Part shown: piece by piece, positions 1-12,800 of the stretch
Position numbering within the stretch: the first letter of the stretch is position 1
How the letters are laid out: every line of letters begins with the position of its first letter
Assembly: GCA_002633005.1 (NCBI GenBank)
Contig: NMRA01000066.1
Coordinates: 506,940 to 570,939 of the forward strand
Direction of reading: 5' to 3'
DNA length: 64,000 nt
DNA from: Phoronis australis
Taxonomy: Eukaryota > Phoronida > Phoronidae
The notes under the pieces: model-generated
Told to the model about the DNA's origin: nothing
Seen by the model: the letters and a program-made list of their open reading frames with translations, nothing else
Databases searched by the model: none
Position numbers and translations under genes: made by a program

Positions 1-3000
1 CACAAAGTTTGGTAAGTTGATCGCTTAAGAATTAATAGAAACACCATTGTTTTGTGAAGTTTTATCACGTGTAAGCAGTGGCCCGAACTTTCTTCGGCGA
101 ATCCGTGAATTTACAAAAGTGGCCGAAAGTGTTAGCCAATGAAACGCGTCAAAGATCGATTCTGCATATCCCATGTTCACGCGACTTGCTTACAAGTCAT
201 CGGGATCGAGGCATGTTCTCGGTTAGGGTTCTTTTGAACTTGTATTTGGCAACAACCAAATAACGGTCGGATTAACAAGAGCTGCTGTGTATTTGCCAGG
301 TATCTGTTTAGAAGTGTAAAAACTCAGCTCGCATTCGTTGGAAATTCCAGGTCGCATTTTGCGACTTTATACGAGCTGACAAAAATCTCAGCTCGCATTT
401 CCAAATTTCAGGTCGCAAATGCGACCTGCAGCTCGTTATGTCGAGCCCTGGGTCTTGAGTGCCTGATATCACTTGATTTTTAGTGTCTTGACCTATTTTA
501 TGCCTGAACACATATACGTAAAAGTCTGATGCAGTGCCTGCTTTAAAAACCATTTTTAGTTCATGTTTTGGAGTTGGACACGCTGTTTTGTTTTTAATAT
601 GGCTAATTAGCATCCCTAATTACACATGATAAAGTCGTACTTATTGGAGTTCAGTGATTGCTTCACCTGAAAGGAACTTGTTTGTTCTAGTTTGAAGTTT
701 GGTAGTTCATATTGACCTGCGTCGCACTTCAAAGTTTGATTTGGTTTTAAAGTGGGGGTGTTGGTTTCCAATGCAGGAAATTTTGCCAAGACTCTGGATT
801 TTGCCACACAAAGGTCATGTTTAAACCAGGGACTACAAATAAATGAAAACCACTTAGCGAGGCCTGGCAAATCTGCCCTCATAAGCAATCAGTGAATTTC
901 ACTCAGTTCAAAATATAAAGAAAATAGGATTATTTTCTTCAGTTAAGAACCTCTAAATTTTAATCAAGATAGAAACAGCTTTTTAAACATGGTCTTCTAC
1001 TAATTATTCATTTGACCATTTCTTCAATGTGAAGTCCACACAGTCCACAGTCTGTAATGGGATTCTTTTGACCCATTTTTCAACTCTGTTCTGATGTTTT
1101 TTCATGGGTGAGTTGATGTTTTGTATCTGTAGCATTCACAGTGATGAAAAGCGAACTTGGCTGTATTATCTCATAGGGAGTGTCCACACTTTGAGTTTTT
1201 GTTTGTGAGATGGTTTCCTGTTACATGTGATTAATAGAGGGAAAAGGTGTGGAAACTTGTGTGACCTTAATATGTTGTTGCTTTTGCGATTAGTTTGTGT
1301 GAACATGATGGTTAGTCATTTTAATTGTGTCTTAGTTGAAAATATAACTCACAGCTTAGGACTTAAGTTTAATGAAGTGTATCAGTTGGTGTTACATTGC
1401 ATGATTTACATAATATGCTAATTATGTAATGTATAATGTTATATCTTTTAGTGCTGCCATGGTTACCAATGTCATTTTGTGTTACAAACTTTTTTTTCGT
1501 AGTAATTATGAAATTATCTAACCTGAACGAGCTAATTAGTCAGATTTTTGGTTGCAGTTAAAGTTTCGGAGATATATAAATTCTCGAGTGGATATAAATA
1601 AAGACGCCTTGTTTAGAAGGCGTCTGACTGACCTTTTCTTAGTGATAACTTGGATTTTATCACTGGAAGTTCATAAATGTGAAACCTTTGGCACATGTCA
1701 CATATAAGTACAGTAGCTGGACACCTCATATCATGTTTTATGCACCAATAAAAGGTGCTCTAACCTGCCACCCCTATTCTTTGTCTCATGGGCTGATCCA
1801 TTTTGGTATCCTTATTCACAACATGCATATATGTCAACAGAGATTGTGAGGCACAATGACCACATGTCAGTTGACATGAGAAAGTCATGACCAGCAACTT
1901 CATTTCAACTCCTATCTGAGTCATTGTTTTACATGTCTTACAATTCTGAAGGAAGATTCAGAGTGTAACGGACGAAGAAATCAATGCCTGCGACAGATGT
2001 AACCTGCCATATCCGATCATTGATCATATATTGCTAGGCTGTTATTATGCTGGCATTTATCACTTTGAATCTCGGTGGAGCGGAATCGGAATAGTGATTT
2101 AAGTCTTGGGAATGTAATGGTACTGTATTGTTGTCTGCGGTGATTCGCCTTTTCAGGTAGACTGCTACTGTCTAAGCAAAAAAATAGAGAGAGGTGGCAG
2201 TAAAGGTGGTCTTGATTGATCCATTTGTGTCAGCTGTTCAGAATTGTGTCACAAATCATTGGCCGAGGCGTGATCCAGCCATCAAAGACTGAAGAGTTGT
2301 TGATTGCACCGCATGTTTTTTGTTTGATACAGTTTAATTATTTTGAAGCAACGGGCTTGATAGTGTCGCAAGGATCAGGCTATTGTGTTCTGCTGTTGGT
2401 GACTCTTTAGCATGTGAAGAAGAACCTCTGAGTGACTTGGCGGATTTGTGGTTGGCTGCATACTGGATTATGGGAGGCATACCGCCTATGAAGAAGTACC
2501 CACCAGTGATACACAAGTTTATTTCTGGACATTCTGTGGAATGTTGCAATGATAACATGGCACTTCAGGACAAATAAATGCCTAGTTTCTATTGGATAAA
2601 TAAGCACCCGTTTTCATTGGCTCTGGAGCAGCATTGTCCCTCAGATTTTGACCCGAATTTTCCGATTCAGTGGACGATTTATTTTTCCTAAGGTAAATTC
2701 CAGGCTTGTTCAATCGAGCAGAAATGTTGAGTCAGTCCAGTTTCTGTTTCATTGCTTGTCCCAAGTTTAATACATAACAAAATATTTCACACCTCAAGGG
2801 TTCCTTATAACTACATGTTGGGAAGTGAAGGATAGTCAGTGGAAGTTGGTGGAGACTCCTGATCATACTTCCTAAAGTGGATACACAGATTTGTTGGGAT
2901 TATTTTGACACTTTAATGTCAAACCTCTGTTTTGTACACTTTGGTAACTAATTGGGTGTACATTAGCTGTAACCTGCTGTTGGTTTTTGGATTGCCAGCC

Positions 3001-5493
3001 TTGGCTGATGTTAAGGAAACCCCATCGTTGCCTTAGAAACCACTGGATTCAGTTTATTACATAACTCACTACCAGAAGGTTAACAAGGTTGAAGACTAAA
3101 CAGGAAAACCTAGTTATTAGTAAGTGGATTTATTAGTTGCCACAGAATCAGCAGGGAAGTATTGACGTATTGTTGCAATACTCTGTGCTGCTGGTTTTCA
3201 TGTATTTCACTGAAGTACAGTAACTAAACCTGGAGGTTAACATTGAGCTCTTGAGCAACACTGATTGAAGCCAGGATTTTCATCAGCTGAGTAATTCAGT
3301 GGCCGCTACGCCAATGAGGATCTGATTAGCTTATGACACATGGTTTTAGGTATATACCATACCTGGATGTTGTCTCACCTTTGCAGAAGCTGGCTGTTAA
3401 TCAGGAATTTTGCATCATGACTGAGACCATGTAGACGTCTGTTACAACGCAATAAGCCAGTGACTAACATTACCAGTGGTGAATGTCCAGACTTACCTTA
3501 TTTATAGGTATTGCCTTGAAACTCTCCCACAAGGTTTCGTTTCGCTTTGNTGGCCGAGGCGTGATCCAGCCATCAAAGACTGAAGAGTTGTTGATTGCAC
3601 CGCATGTTTTTTGTTTGATACAGTTTAATTATTTTGAAGCAACGGGCTTGATAGTGTCGCAAGGATCAGGCTATTGTGTTCTGCTGTTGATGACTCTAGC
3701 ATGTGAGGAAGAACCTCTGAGTGACTTGGCGGATTTGTGGTTGGCTGCATACTGGATTATGGGAGGTATACTAGCTATGAAGAAGTACCCACCAGTGATA
3801 CACAAGTTTATTTCTGGACATTCTGTGGAATGTTGCAATGATAACATGGCACTTCAGGACAAATAAATGCCTAGTTTCTATTGGATAAATAAGCACCCGT
3901 TTTCATTGGCTCTGGAGCAGCATTGTCCCTCAGATTTTGACCCGAATTTTCCGATTCAGTGGACGATTTATTTTTCCTAAGGTAAATTCCAGGCTTGTTC
4001 AATCGAGCAGAAATGTTGAGTCAGTCCAGTTTCTGTTTCATTACTTGTCCCAGGTTTAATACATAACAAAATATTTCACACCTCAAGGGTTCCTTATGAC
4101 TACATGTTGGGAAGTGAAGGATAGTCAGTGGAAGTTGGTGGAGACTCCTGGTCATACTTCCTAAAGTGGATACACAGATTTGTTGGGATTATTTTGACAC
4201 TTTAATGTCAAACCTCTGTTTTGTACACTTTGGTAACTAATTGGGTGTACATTAGCTGTAACCTGCTGTTGGTTTTTGGATTGCCAGCCTTGGCTGATGT
4301 TAAGGAAACCCCATCGTTGCCTTAGAAACCACTGGATTCAGTTTATTACATAACTCACTACCAGAAGGTTAACAAGGTTGAAGACTGAACAGGAAAACCT
4401 AGTTATTAGTAAGTGGATTTATTAGTTGCCACAGAATCAGCAGGGAAGTATTGACGTATTGTTGCAATTCTCTGTGCTGCTGGTTTTCATGTATTTCACT
4501 GATGTAAAGTACCTAAACCTGGAGGTTAACATTGAGCTCTTGAGCAACACTGATTGAAGCCAGGATTTTCATCAGCTGAGTAATTCAGTGGCCGCTACGC
4601 CAATGAGGATCTGATTTGCTTATGCCACATGGTTTTAGGTATACACCATACCTGGATGTTGTCTCACCTTTGCAGAAGCTGGCTGTTAATCAGGAATTTT
4701 GCATCATGACTGAGACCATGTAGACGTCTGTTACAACGCAATAAGCCAGTGACTAACATTACCAGTGGTGAATGTCCAGACTTACCGTATTTATAGGTAT
4801 TGCCTTGAAACTCTCCCACAAGGTTTCGTTTCGCTTTGAGTTGATGGATTGAAATTCTGGATGGTATATGTGGTTCGATATCTATGTTATACACAACTAA
4901 AAAGCTTTTCGGAGTGTGTATCAAGACCTGACTGTAATCTTGGAAAAGGTTTTTCTTCTTGGAAACAGTTGAACCAGAAGAAGATGGTTTTGTTCGCAAA
5001 TTGCGGAGTGTTTTGAACTCTTATATTCATTGGTAGTAACCAGCCAACATTCGGCACTGAAACCCTGCGCTGGTATCAGGAAATATATCTCAGCTGGGTA
5101 TTAAGAGGTTCGTTAATTGCATCAGTTATTAAAACATTCATCAGGGGAGCCATCAAGCCTGTAGACAAGCCATCTGGGAATCCCGCTAGAAGCTAACTCA
5201 CTTGAGCACAGTCTGATTTGCAAGAGTCAAACACAGTACAAGAACATTTTATTGCTTTCTGGAATCAACTGAAATTGGATCTTGCGTCCATTGAAGTCCT
5301 TGTGATGTTTTACACTTGAGTGATTTTCAAGTGTTTCAACTTGCAGCCTTCAGCAATTAGACATTGGTGGTGGAGACTATGTGAACATGAGAGTGGGCAG
5401 CCAGTAGCAAGCAATTCCATTACTTCAGGTGCGGTGAGGAGTTATTGGACTAGATGAGCTATTTTTACACCACTCCACACGTATGTAAACTGA
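1..5493. other. Upstream region of the RASSF gene; no coding gene seen
   Basis: Bases 1-300 are somewhat CpG-containing. 318-455 holds a small AGCTCGCATTT/AAATGCGAC foldback ending in TCGAGCCCTGGG. 2260-4838 is a tandem duplicate around a single N. Non-coding 5' exons of the RASSF gene may lie here, but none can be placed from sequence alone. Short open frames do not look like proteins. Confidence 0.5.
2260..4838. repeat. Tandem near-identical copies flanking the N at 3550
   Basis: Copy 1 is 2260-3549 (1290 bases) and copy 2 is 3551-4838 (1288 bases). Both start TGGCCGAGGCGTGATCC and end GGTTTCGTTTCGCTTTG, and they differ only by scattered substitutions and small indels. The N lies exactly at the junction. 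This is best read as two alleles assembled in tandem. Confidence 0.85.
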
Positions 5494-6865
5494 ATGGCTG
5501 AGAAAAAGGAGTTTAGTTTAGGCCAGCACGTTCCTCGCATACTAGTCAGGCGTCAGATTTCTGCTGGTGCGAGCAGTCATCCCCAGTGCTCACCTGCAAG
5601 CCCGATTTTAAAGGTGAGTTTTAATGGTCAGACATTTGATTTGCCAAGAGATGGAAGTATACATGTGAAAAAATTGCCAAATTCATCTCCTGGGGAAGGC
5701 AGTGTTGTCATGGCATCCAAAGGCTCTTCACATTCTTCGGTTATTCACAATACTGATGGTTCGACGAGAATCCACTTTGAAAACCGTGGGAATAAAATGG
5801 CTACCCCCTTGGTTCGTACAGGAAGTGGAACTAATGTTTCTTATAAGATACCAATCAAACATCATGACAATGAAAAACAGACGGTAACAACTCAACGTCA
5901 AGAGGCTAGCAGTTCTGCTTCCAGTGAAGGATGTCGGGATAGTGGCTATTCTTCAGCCTTTGCTGACTTTGAGAAGATGTTTGAAAAGTTTTCGGATGAT
6001 TCCAAGCAGAGTTATATCTTGACAATATCATCACCCTCGAATTCGCCGCAGTCAACTCGGAAGACAGATGCCGTCAAGAAAGCAACAGGGAAAGGAGGTA
6101 GGTTGTTTTCTGACGATTATTTAGAGGAGGATTGTGGCATGACGCATACGGAGAAGTTGCGAGTGCTGAAAGAGCGATTGCAGAAATTGAAGAGCCAGTT
6201 CCACACGGAATTAGATGGCGAGTCTACTGATGAACCCTCGATAGACTATTGTAAGTACATGCATGATGGTATCGGTGACCTTGAACTTGACCTTGACCTC
6301 AATGAGGGAAGAACTAACTCTAGTGCTTTTGACTGCATTGCTAGTGCATGTGAAGAAAACATTTCGCTCGACAACAGGCGGCGTAACCGTACGCTGCTGA
6401 AGCCTTTCCGTAAGAGCAAATCCGAGGAAGACACATTGTGTTCTCGATTACATGATGATGTTTCGGAGGATATGGCTGATTTCAGCTGGTACCGCACCGC
6501 TCCCCCTGGTAGTATCAAAAACAGCGGAGATAAAGCTTGTGGCAGCGACACATATCATTGCACGGATTTGAAGGCCGATATGATACCGTCAGAACATTCG
6601 GCCGTGCTTGTTCCCGACAAACAAGTGCAGTTTGATAAAGACAAATTTGCCGCGCTCAAAAAGAAGGCTGAACGTCTAAAACTTGATGAACAAGAATTGG
6701 ACGAAATGTTTTTGAACAAATGGTGTGATGATTTACTAACAGCACGAGGTGAACAGACAGATGATGAACCTTATAAATCAAAGGTGTCCACGTCAAAGTT
6801 GAGCTCGTCTCCAGACGAAGATGAGAATTCGAACACAACTGGGTACTTAACAGACTCTTGTGCAG
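5494..6865 (+). CDS. RASSF1/5-like: RASSF first coding exon: 457-residue N-terminal region
   Basis: Open frame from ATG 5494 (an in-frame TGA at 5491-5493 lies directly before it) to a strong donor, CAG|GTGAGT, at 6865/6866, ending in phase 1. Phase 1 is what the zinc-finger exon at 26456 needs. The protein is hydrophilic and probably largely disordered. Visible features are a DSGYSS motif (149-154), which fits the beta-TrCP phosphodegron pattern, a charged helical stretch (219-236), an acidic Asp/Leu run (262-270) and a charged helix-prone stretch (381-409). I recognise no named domain. If the donor is not used, the frame runs to a stop at 6991-6993 and gains a hydrophobic tail, which is probably intronic sequence. 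Membership in the RASSF gene rests on phase, strand and the lack of another gene between; it could instead be a separate gene. Confidence 0.72.
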
Positions 6866-9800
6866 GTGAGTTGCTTTTGCCTTGCCTTAAAAAAGATGGT
6901 CTGCTGCCTGCAAGGTTGTTCATTGGTTGTTGGCTAATATGGTTCTGTTCAATTTTTGCAATGGCATGTAATGAAATGAATATCCCTGAATGAGCGTCAC
7001 AGATGTTGACCAAGAAAATATTTTAAGAATATTCATTTCAGTAAGTTTTACTAATATTTTTGGTTACCTGTAATGTTACGGTTGAACTGTTGTGTTATCA
7101 ATATACCAACTAGCAACTACTGTGCCAAGGCATTGCAGGTGTTGTCGTTGTGCATGTCTTGAAGCAAGCTTGTTATGGGGTTGGAGTCCGAAGCAGTCTA
7201 CAAGCAACTCTTACTTATTGTAAAAGCACAAAAATGTGTGTTCTCTTGACACCATTTAAACTTTGGCGTACAAGGCGGGTCAATTTGAGGGGAATGAAAT
7301 GCAAGCTCTTTCATTTGTGGACATTTTGAGACGTTGATCATTTTTGTTCGATTCATTCGAGTATCCCAGCGAACAATGGTGTTAATTTTGATGGTTTGAA
7401 GTTGGCAAAGAATTTATGGGGCAAACACGATGGGAAATCCTGCGTATGCTGAATACTGTCCCGGCCAACAGCTACACTTCTGCCATTTCATATCATTTGC
7501 ATTGCTGTTCTAGAAAATGGCTGGTCTTAACCTGTATGCGTCAAACTGATTTGAATATCAACTGAAAGCCTGCGTATTGGCTACTTCTGATAGTTTATTG
7601 ATTAATGTGTATCACAGAACTACTAATGAATGTTTTTAAAAAATACATAGCAAGCCCTCACAGTTTGAATATTTTTTGATTTCTAAGATATGTCTGTTGT
7701 TTGGGCACTATTTTTATCCATGGTTCTGTGAAGACTTTGAGTCTGTGTTCAGGCGTCATCTTGGTGCCATAAATCTACAAAATCCACACCTTACTTATCT
7801 GTAGTGACCCAGACCAAATCTGCAACATGTTTAGAGGCAATGGCTGTGTTCACTGGTTCAGGTTTTTGCCCTTTGTGTCTGTAATCAAAAACCATTTGAC
7901 ATCCCATCCAATTGGTTTCCATACCTCTGGGGGTGTTCAACATAAATAAACAATGTGACATGAATAAACAGTGCCTAATGGCTTATGGGGTCATAAAAAA
8001 TGGTGTCCTACCTTCTTGCTACCATTAACTTATGCTGCCTGTAAAGTTTTGTGGTAAGTATGTATAAGTCGTGGAATGGAAGTCTTAGAAAAGTCCTAAG
8101 AGATAAAAAGTCTTGGTTTGTAGCTAAGTATTAGAGAAACATTTTAAGTTTATATTGTTAATTTTAGCTAATTTTTCGAAAATTCAAAATGCTCCCAAAC
8201 CAGACCTTTGGGTGTGCCATCAGTATTTCTGGCACTGTCTTGGAAAACCCTGAAAAGTTTTCAGGGAAGTTTATGGAACCACGTGTAACTTGAAAATTTG
8301 GACCATGTCTTCTGGAAGGCATGAGTTCTGTCATAGGAAACTGCGTTCTGTGTAATGTTAAAGCTGCTATAAATCCGTCTTCTGTTGAATAAAACATTTT
8401 TTTGACTTGGACTACTTAAGAAATGGGTCTTAAGTTGTTCCTTGTCCGAATTTTCTTGGCTTGGAAAGAGCCCAGGGAGAGCAGTCACTCGCACCAAGTT
8501 ACTTGCAAGAAAAGCGTGATCTCGTGAGACTTTGTGGCTGCATAGTCTCGAGCAAAATGAACTGTCAATTCTTTCCAAGTTTAAAATCATTTCTCAGGGT
8601 AAGGAACACATTCAGACCAAACTTATTCCTAGTCATGCAACAGTGTAAGGAGGAGCTCCTATTACAATTTCCTTAAGGAAAATGCCGGTATAAGCCCAAA
8701 ACAGCATGCCATTGTTTTTTCCTTTTCGTGGTAGTTTCTGCAGCCAAAGTCCATCCTCCTCTAAATCTGCTTTTGACTCAAATCATAAGTTTGCCTCTTT
8801 ATCAGAGTGTGGGGTTTTAGCAGCTATAACTATTTGTAAACTTGGCTATGGATAATGGAATCAAAACTTTTAGTAAATTGATTCAGAAGTTGTTCATGTT
8901 TACAGGCATTTTATAATCTTTTGCTACTTAAGTTTTTCTCCAGGAGGAGATGTGGACATCTTAATTTTAAATGGCAAACATCAGTGGTTTGTTTCTTCAG
9001 TGGGATTTGGTTTATAGTAAAGTTAGATAGGTGGTGATAAGCTGCTTTCATAAAATACAGAGGTGATATTTAGATATCCTGGTCCATGTTAAATATTCTC
9101 TGCCTTGTTTTGATTAGGGCAAGAATCTTCAAATTGCTGTTTGTTGACTAAACAGTCCATCAGCATTGTCTGTTTTGAATTGACTGTGACTGACAGCTAG
9201 GTATTCTGCCAGATTACTCAGAGCCAAGTGATATTGTGTAATACACATAGCTTGGATAATCCTGGAGGTCAGGGGTCAAATAGCAGACTTCTTGTGATTT
9301 GGGTGTTGGCTTTGAACTTACAGCAAAGATACTTTGCTCTCAGTGATAGACAAAAGTAATCCGCCAAATATCCTCCCCACCTGTAATGACCAGGGATTCT
9401 GTTGATAGCAAAAATTACTGGTAATAACTGTTATGGTTGAAAACTTCTTATTACGAAACAACTTAATTAATTTTCCTGTTAATTCCCCTTCATTCTCGGT
9501 CATCAGGGGAGACTACTCTTGTGATGAATTCGGCTTCCGGCAAATCATCATTATGGAATTGTGGGTCGTTTTGTCTGAATACATGAGTAGAGGAAAATAC
9601 TGTAGTTGTGTGGTCCACATTGGAGTAATTTTTACCAACATAACTCTGATTTTCTATCACATACCAAGGTTGGACAACATTAGGCACCTGCTGATTCAGC
9701 CAAGTGTAAGCTCTGCCTTTCCTGAATGGCAATTGACTCCTTTATACACAACCTTTCTTTGTAAGCCCTGTTGTTAGATATGGCCTAAAGCTGATTAGAT

Positions 9801-12800
9801 TGACATTGCCTAAATAAATTGAATGATGCTCCTCATGTGGCTTGCCAACCACCTTCAACAGGTCAGTGTATATAAAGTTCACTGCAGTTTTCACAATCAA
9901 TTTTGCAAAGAACGCTTCGTTTTCAATGATATAGGAGATTTTTTGTTTAAAAGTGATTTGAGTGGTGAGGTAAGAAACCTCTCACCCAGTTGTAACTTGT
10001 CCTGTGATAAAGTTTTGTGCTTTAGCTTTTGATGATGGTTTTAGAAATAGTGAGAGGTGCTATGGAGTTTTTAATAAAAACAGCCGTTCTTTGATCTCCC
10101 AAGGAAAAAATATTTTTTAGTTAACACATCGGAATAACATATGTGCCGTTTACACTACAAAAGTTGACTCGTATCAGCTGACACGGAACGAGTTGTCCCA
10201 GCGCAAGTATGTGTGTAAATGTGACTGAACTGGAGCAAATTGACATTGCGGTGACACCCATTTGTGAGGCAGAGCAATTTGCGCTAGAACATCTTGCTCT
10301 ATGTCAATTATGTGTCTAAACGCGAAACTGTGGCAAGACGGAAAGGATCATCTCTACTGCGCTTGTGGAATGACCTAAATACAGGTTCTCTGTCTCTTCA
10401 ACTCCCGTCATTTGTAAACCTGTGCATGTGTGATCCACTCTCCAGCCTACAACATTCGTCTTGCCACAATTAGGAGTTGTGTGTGCAAACTGAGGGACGC
10501 TTGACATCAATCAATTTGCTCCGTGTCAGTTGCGCCAGGCCAAAAGTTGATGTCTAAACGGGACTATAGCCTTCTATCCCCTGCGCATGTGTCCTTTGAA
10601 GTAATTGATCTCACTACAAAGGTGAGGTAGGGAACTTGTTAACAATTTTGGGTTAACTTAAACCGTCAGTAAAGCACCTGGAAAAGTGACTCTTACAACC
10701 ATTCACATACGTAACTTTTTGTTCTTGCTTCTAGTTAAAGAGCCATTTGGTGACCAGGGCCCGGTCTCCAATCTTTTTACTCGAAATGGAACTCGAAATT
10801 AGGTTTGGCATTTTCTACTCTACTTTTGGGCAAAATCAAGATAAGTGTCTATTATTCTATGCTCGAGTACACAATAACTTATGTAGATAATTTATTGCCC
10901 TTAGTTCACAGTTTGTAAACCCAATATTAAAGCAATAAGTTTGAGTTTGAACTCGAAATTTAGAGTTTTTACTCGAGTTTGTAGCACAAATATAAGGGTC
11001 TTCAAGGGCAAACTTGAACTAGAAACTCCTATGCATAAATTATAATGCATTCGAGCACAGTCTGATAACCAATTATCTTAAGTTCGCACAAAAGGAGCAG
11101 AGAAATTGCCAAAAATAGTTTCGAGTTCATTTTGAGTACAAAGATTAGAGACCGGGCCCAGGGTAATGCATGTACATTTTAGCTTGAAAATGCCATCTGT
11201 GTGGTCATTAGGTTTGAACGGCTTTGAAAGAATTAGCACTGCATGGCATTTGTTAAGGTTTAAGTATATAGTGCAATATTCATGGTCCAAAGAAAATTTA
11301 TGGACAGCTCAAGTGCTCTGGGTGAACATTCAAAACCAGGCATACCTTTAAAGTGGTTGTATACCTGTACTCTGTGCAACAAGTCATTTTTTGATTTAGA
11401 CCACTTTCTGATATAAAATTGGTCTCAAGTTGTTCCTTACCCAGATGAATAGTGACTTCTTATAAGGCTTTCTAAATCAAAATTGTGTTTTTAAGAAGGC
11501 GGGTTTATTTCTTTTATAAGCAGTGTGAGAGTACGAAAGCAATTTATGGTGGACCAGACACCAAATTGCGTGTGTTAGTGAGGAAAGTTGACAAAGATGA
11601 AACACAATTTTCTTTCATTAAAAAATACTTTCCAACATTGGATCTTTTTTCCACAAATCATTTGAATAATTCGATGATGGTGAAGCTGTGTAATAATACG
11701 TTGGACAGGACACAGGTGAACTCTGTTTTGCAGTTAATACCTGGACTTCAAATACAGTACTCCATTGCCATTTAGTGAGAAAGGGTACATTTAAATAGAT
11801 CGCATCGCTGCTATATTGAAAGTGACTGTTCCCAGCTCTGCAAACAAGGCTGGAAATTAGTCCTGAAACAAATCAAGTTAGACTTCTAAACCAATAGGGT
11901 AGCTTCAAATGCTACCGCGACTTACAAGATCCTTAAAAAAATCTCGTTTTCTGAACTAGAAGGGTTGTTTTGCTCCCAATGCTTTTCTGACCTTTAGGTA
12001 TCCTTAGTCAAACATGCTGTTCTTATCAAAACAGTTGTAAGAGAGTTCATGGCGTGTATCTAAAAATATGCTTTGTAAACAGTTCTATTTATTGTTCATG
12101 CTACAATACAAGACAAAAGTAATCGGACAAAATGGAGTCATGGTGGCTGATTATTTTAATAGTAAAAATGAGTGCTAATAACTAGTTTGGTTGCAAAACT
12201 CCAATTGCAAAATGGCTTAGAAACTTTGCTAATTTTTCAGTTAGTTGTACCCTTCATTCTCGATCATGAGGGAAGACCTAAGATGACGAGTTGGGTTCTA
12301 CCCACCTGTCATGTCGGGGAATTCTGGGTCATTTTAGCTGGTATCCTCTTGGCTGATGTACTTACTGTATGTGCTTGGAACTAGCCAGACTCTACATCTA
12401 AGACACATTGGAGTTCTTGGATTGCACATTTTTGCATTGTTCACTACACAAGAGCCTGGACTTGCATAGAACTTGATCAGCATTAGTAATGGGATCAAAA
12501 AATGAAATCTTAGACTGAACCTGTGATTTATGTTGAGTGTGGGGAAATTGCAGTACATAGTAAATTGATACTTATTCACGACTGGGGCAAAGGGTTGTTC
12601 TGAAGTGGGCCTAATATTTGGAAATGGAATGTTGCAATGCAGATTAATTTTAGACTTCCTTGTGTGAACAGTGCAAATGGCTAAGATAAATTGACCCACA
12701 TTCTTGGGTTCCTTATGTTTTTTAATTCATATCAAGTTTTATGTTAACTTGGTCAAGATATAAAATCTGAACAGTATTGGACCAAGATATTGTCAAAATC

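Noticed and set aside
3483-3866. 127-residue frame crossing the N at 3550
   Set aside because: It joins the end of one duplicate copy to the start of the next across an ambiguous base, so the frame is an assembly product.
6866-6993. Extension of the first RASSF coding exon to a stop at 6993
   Set aside because: A strong donor lies at 6865 and the added tail is hydrophobic and unlike the rest, so it is best read as intron. A retained-intron form cannot be excluded.
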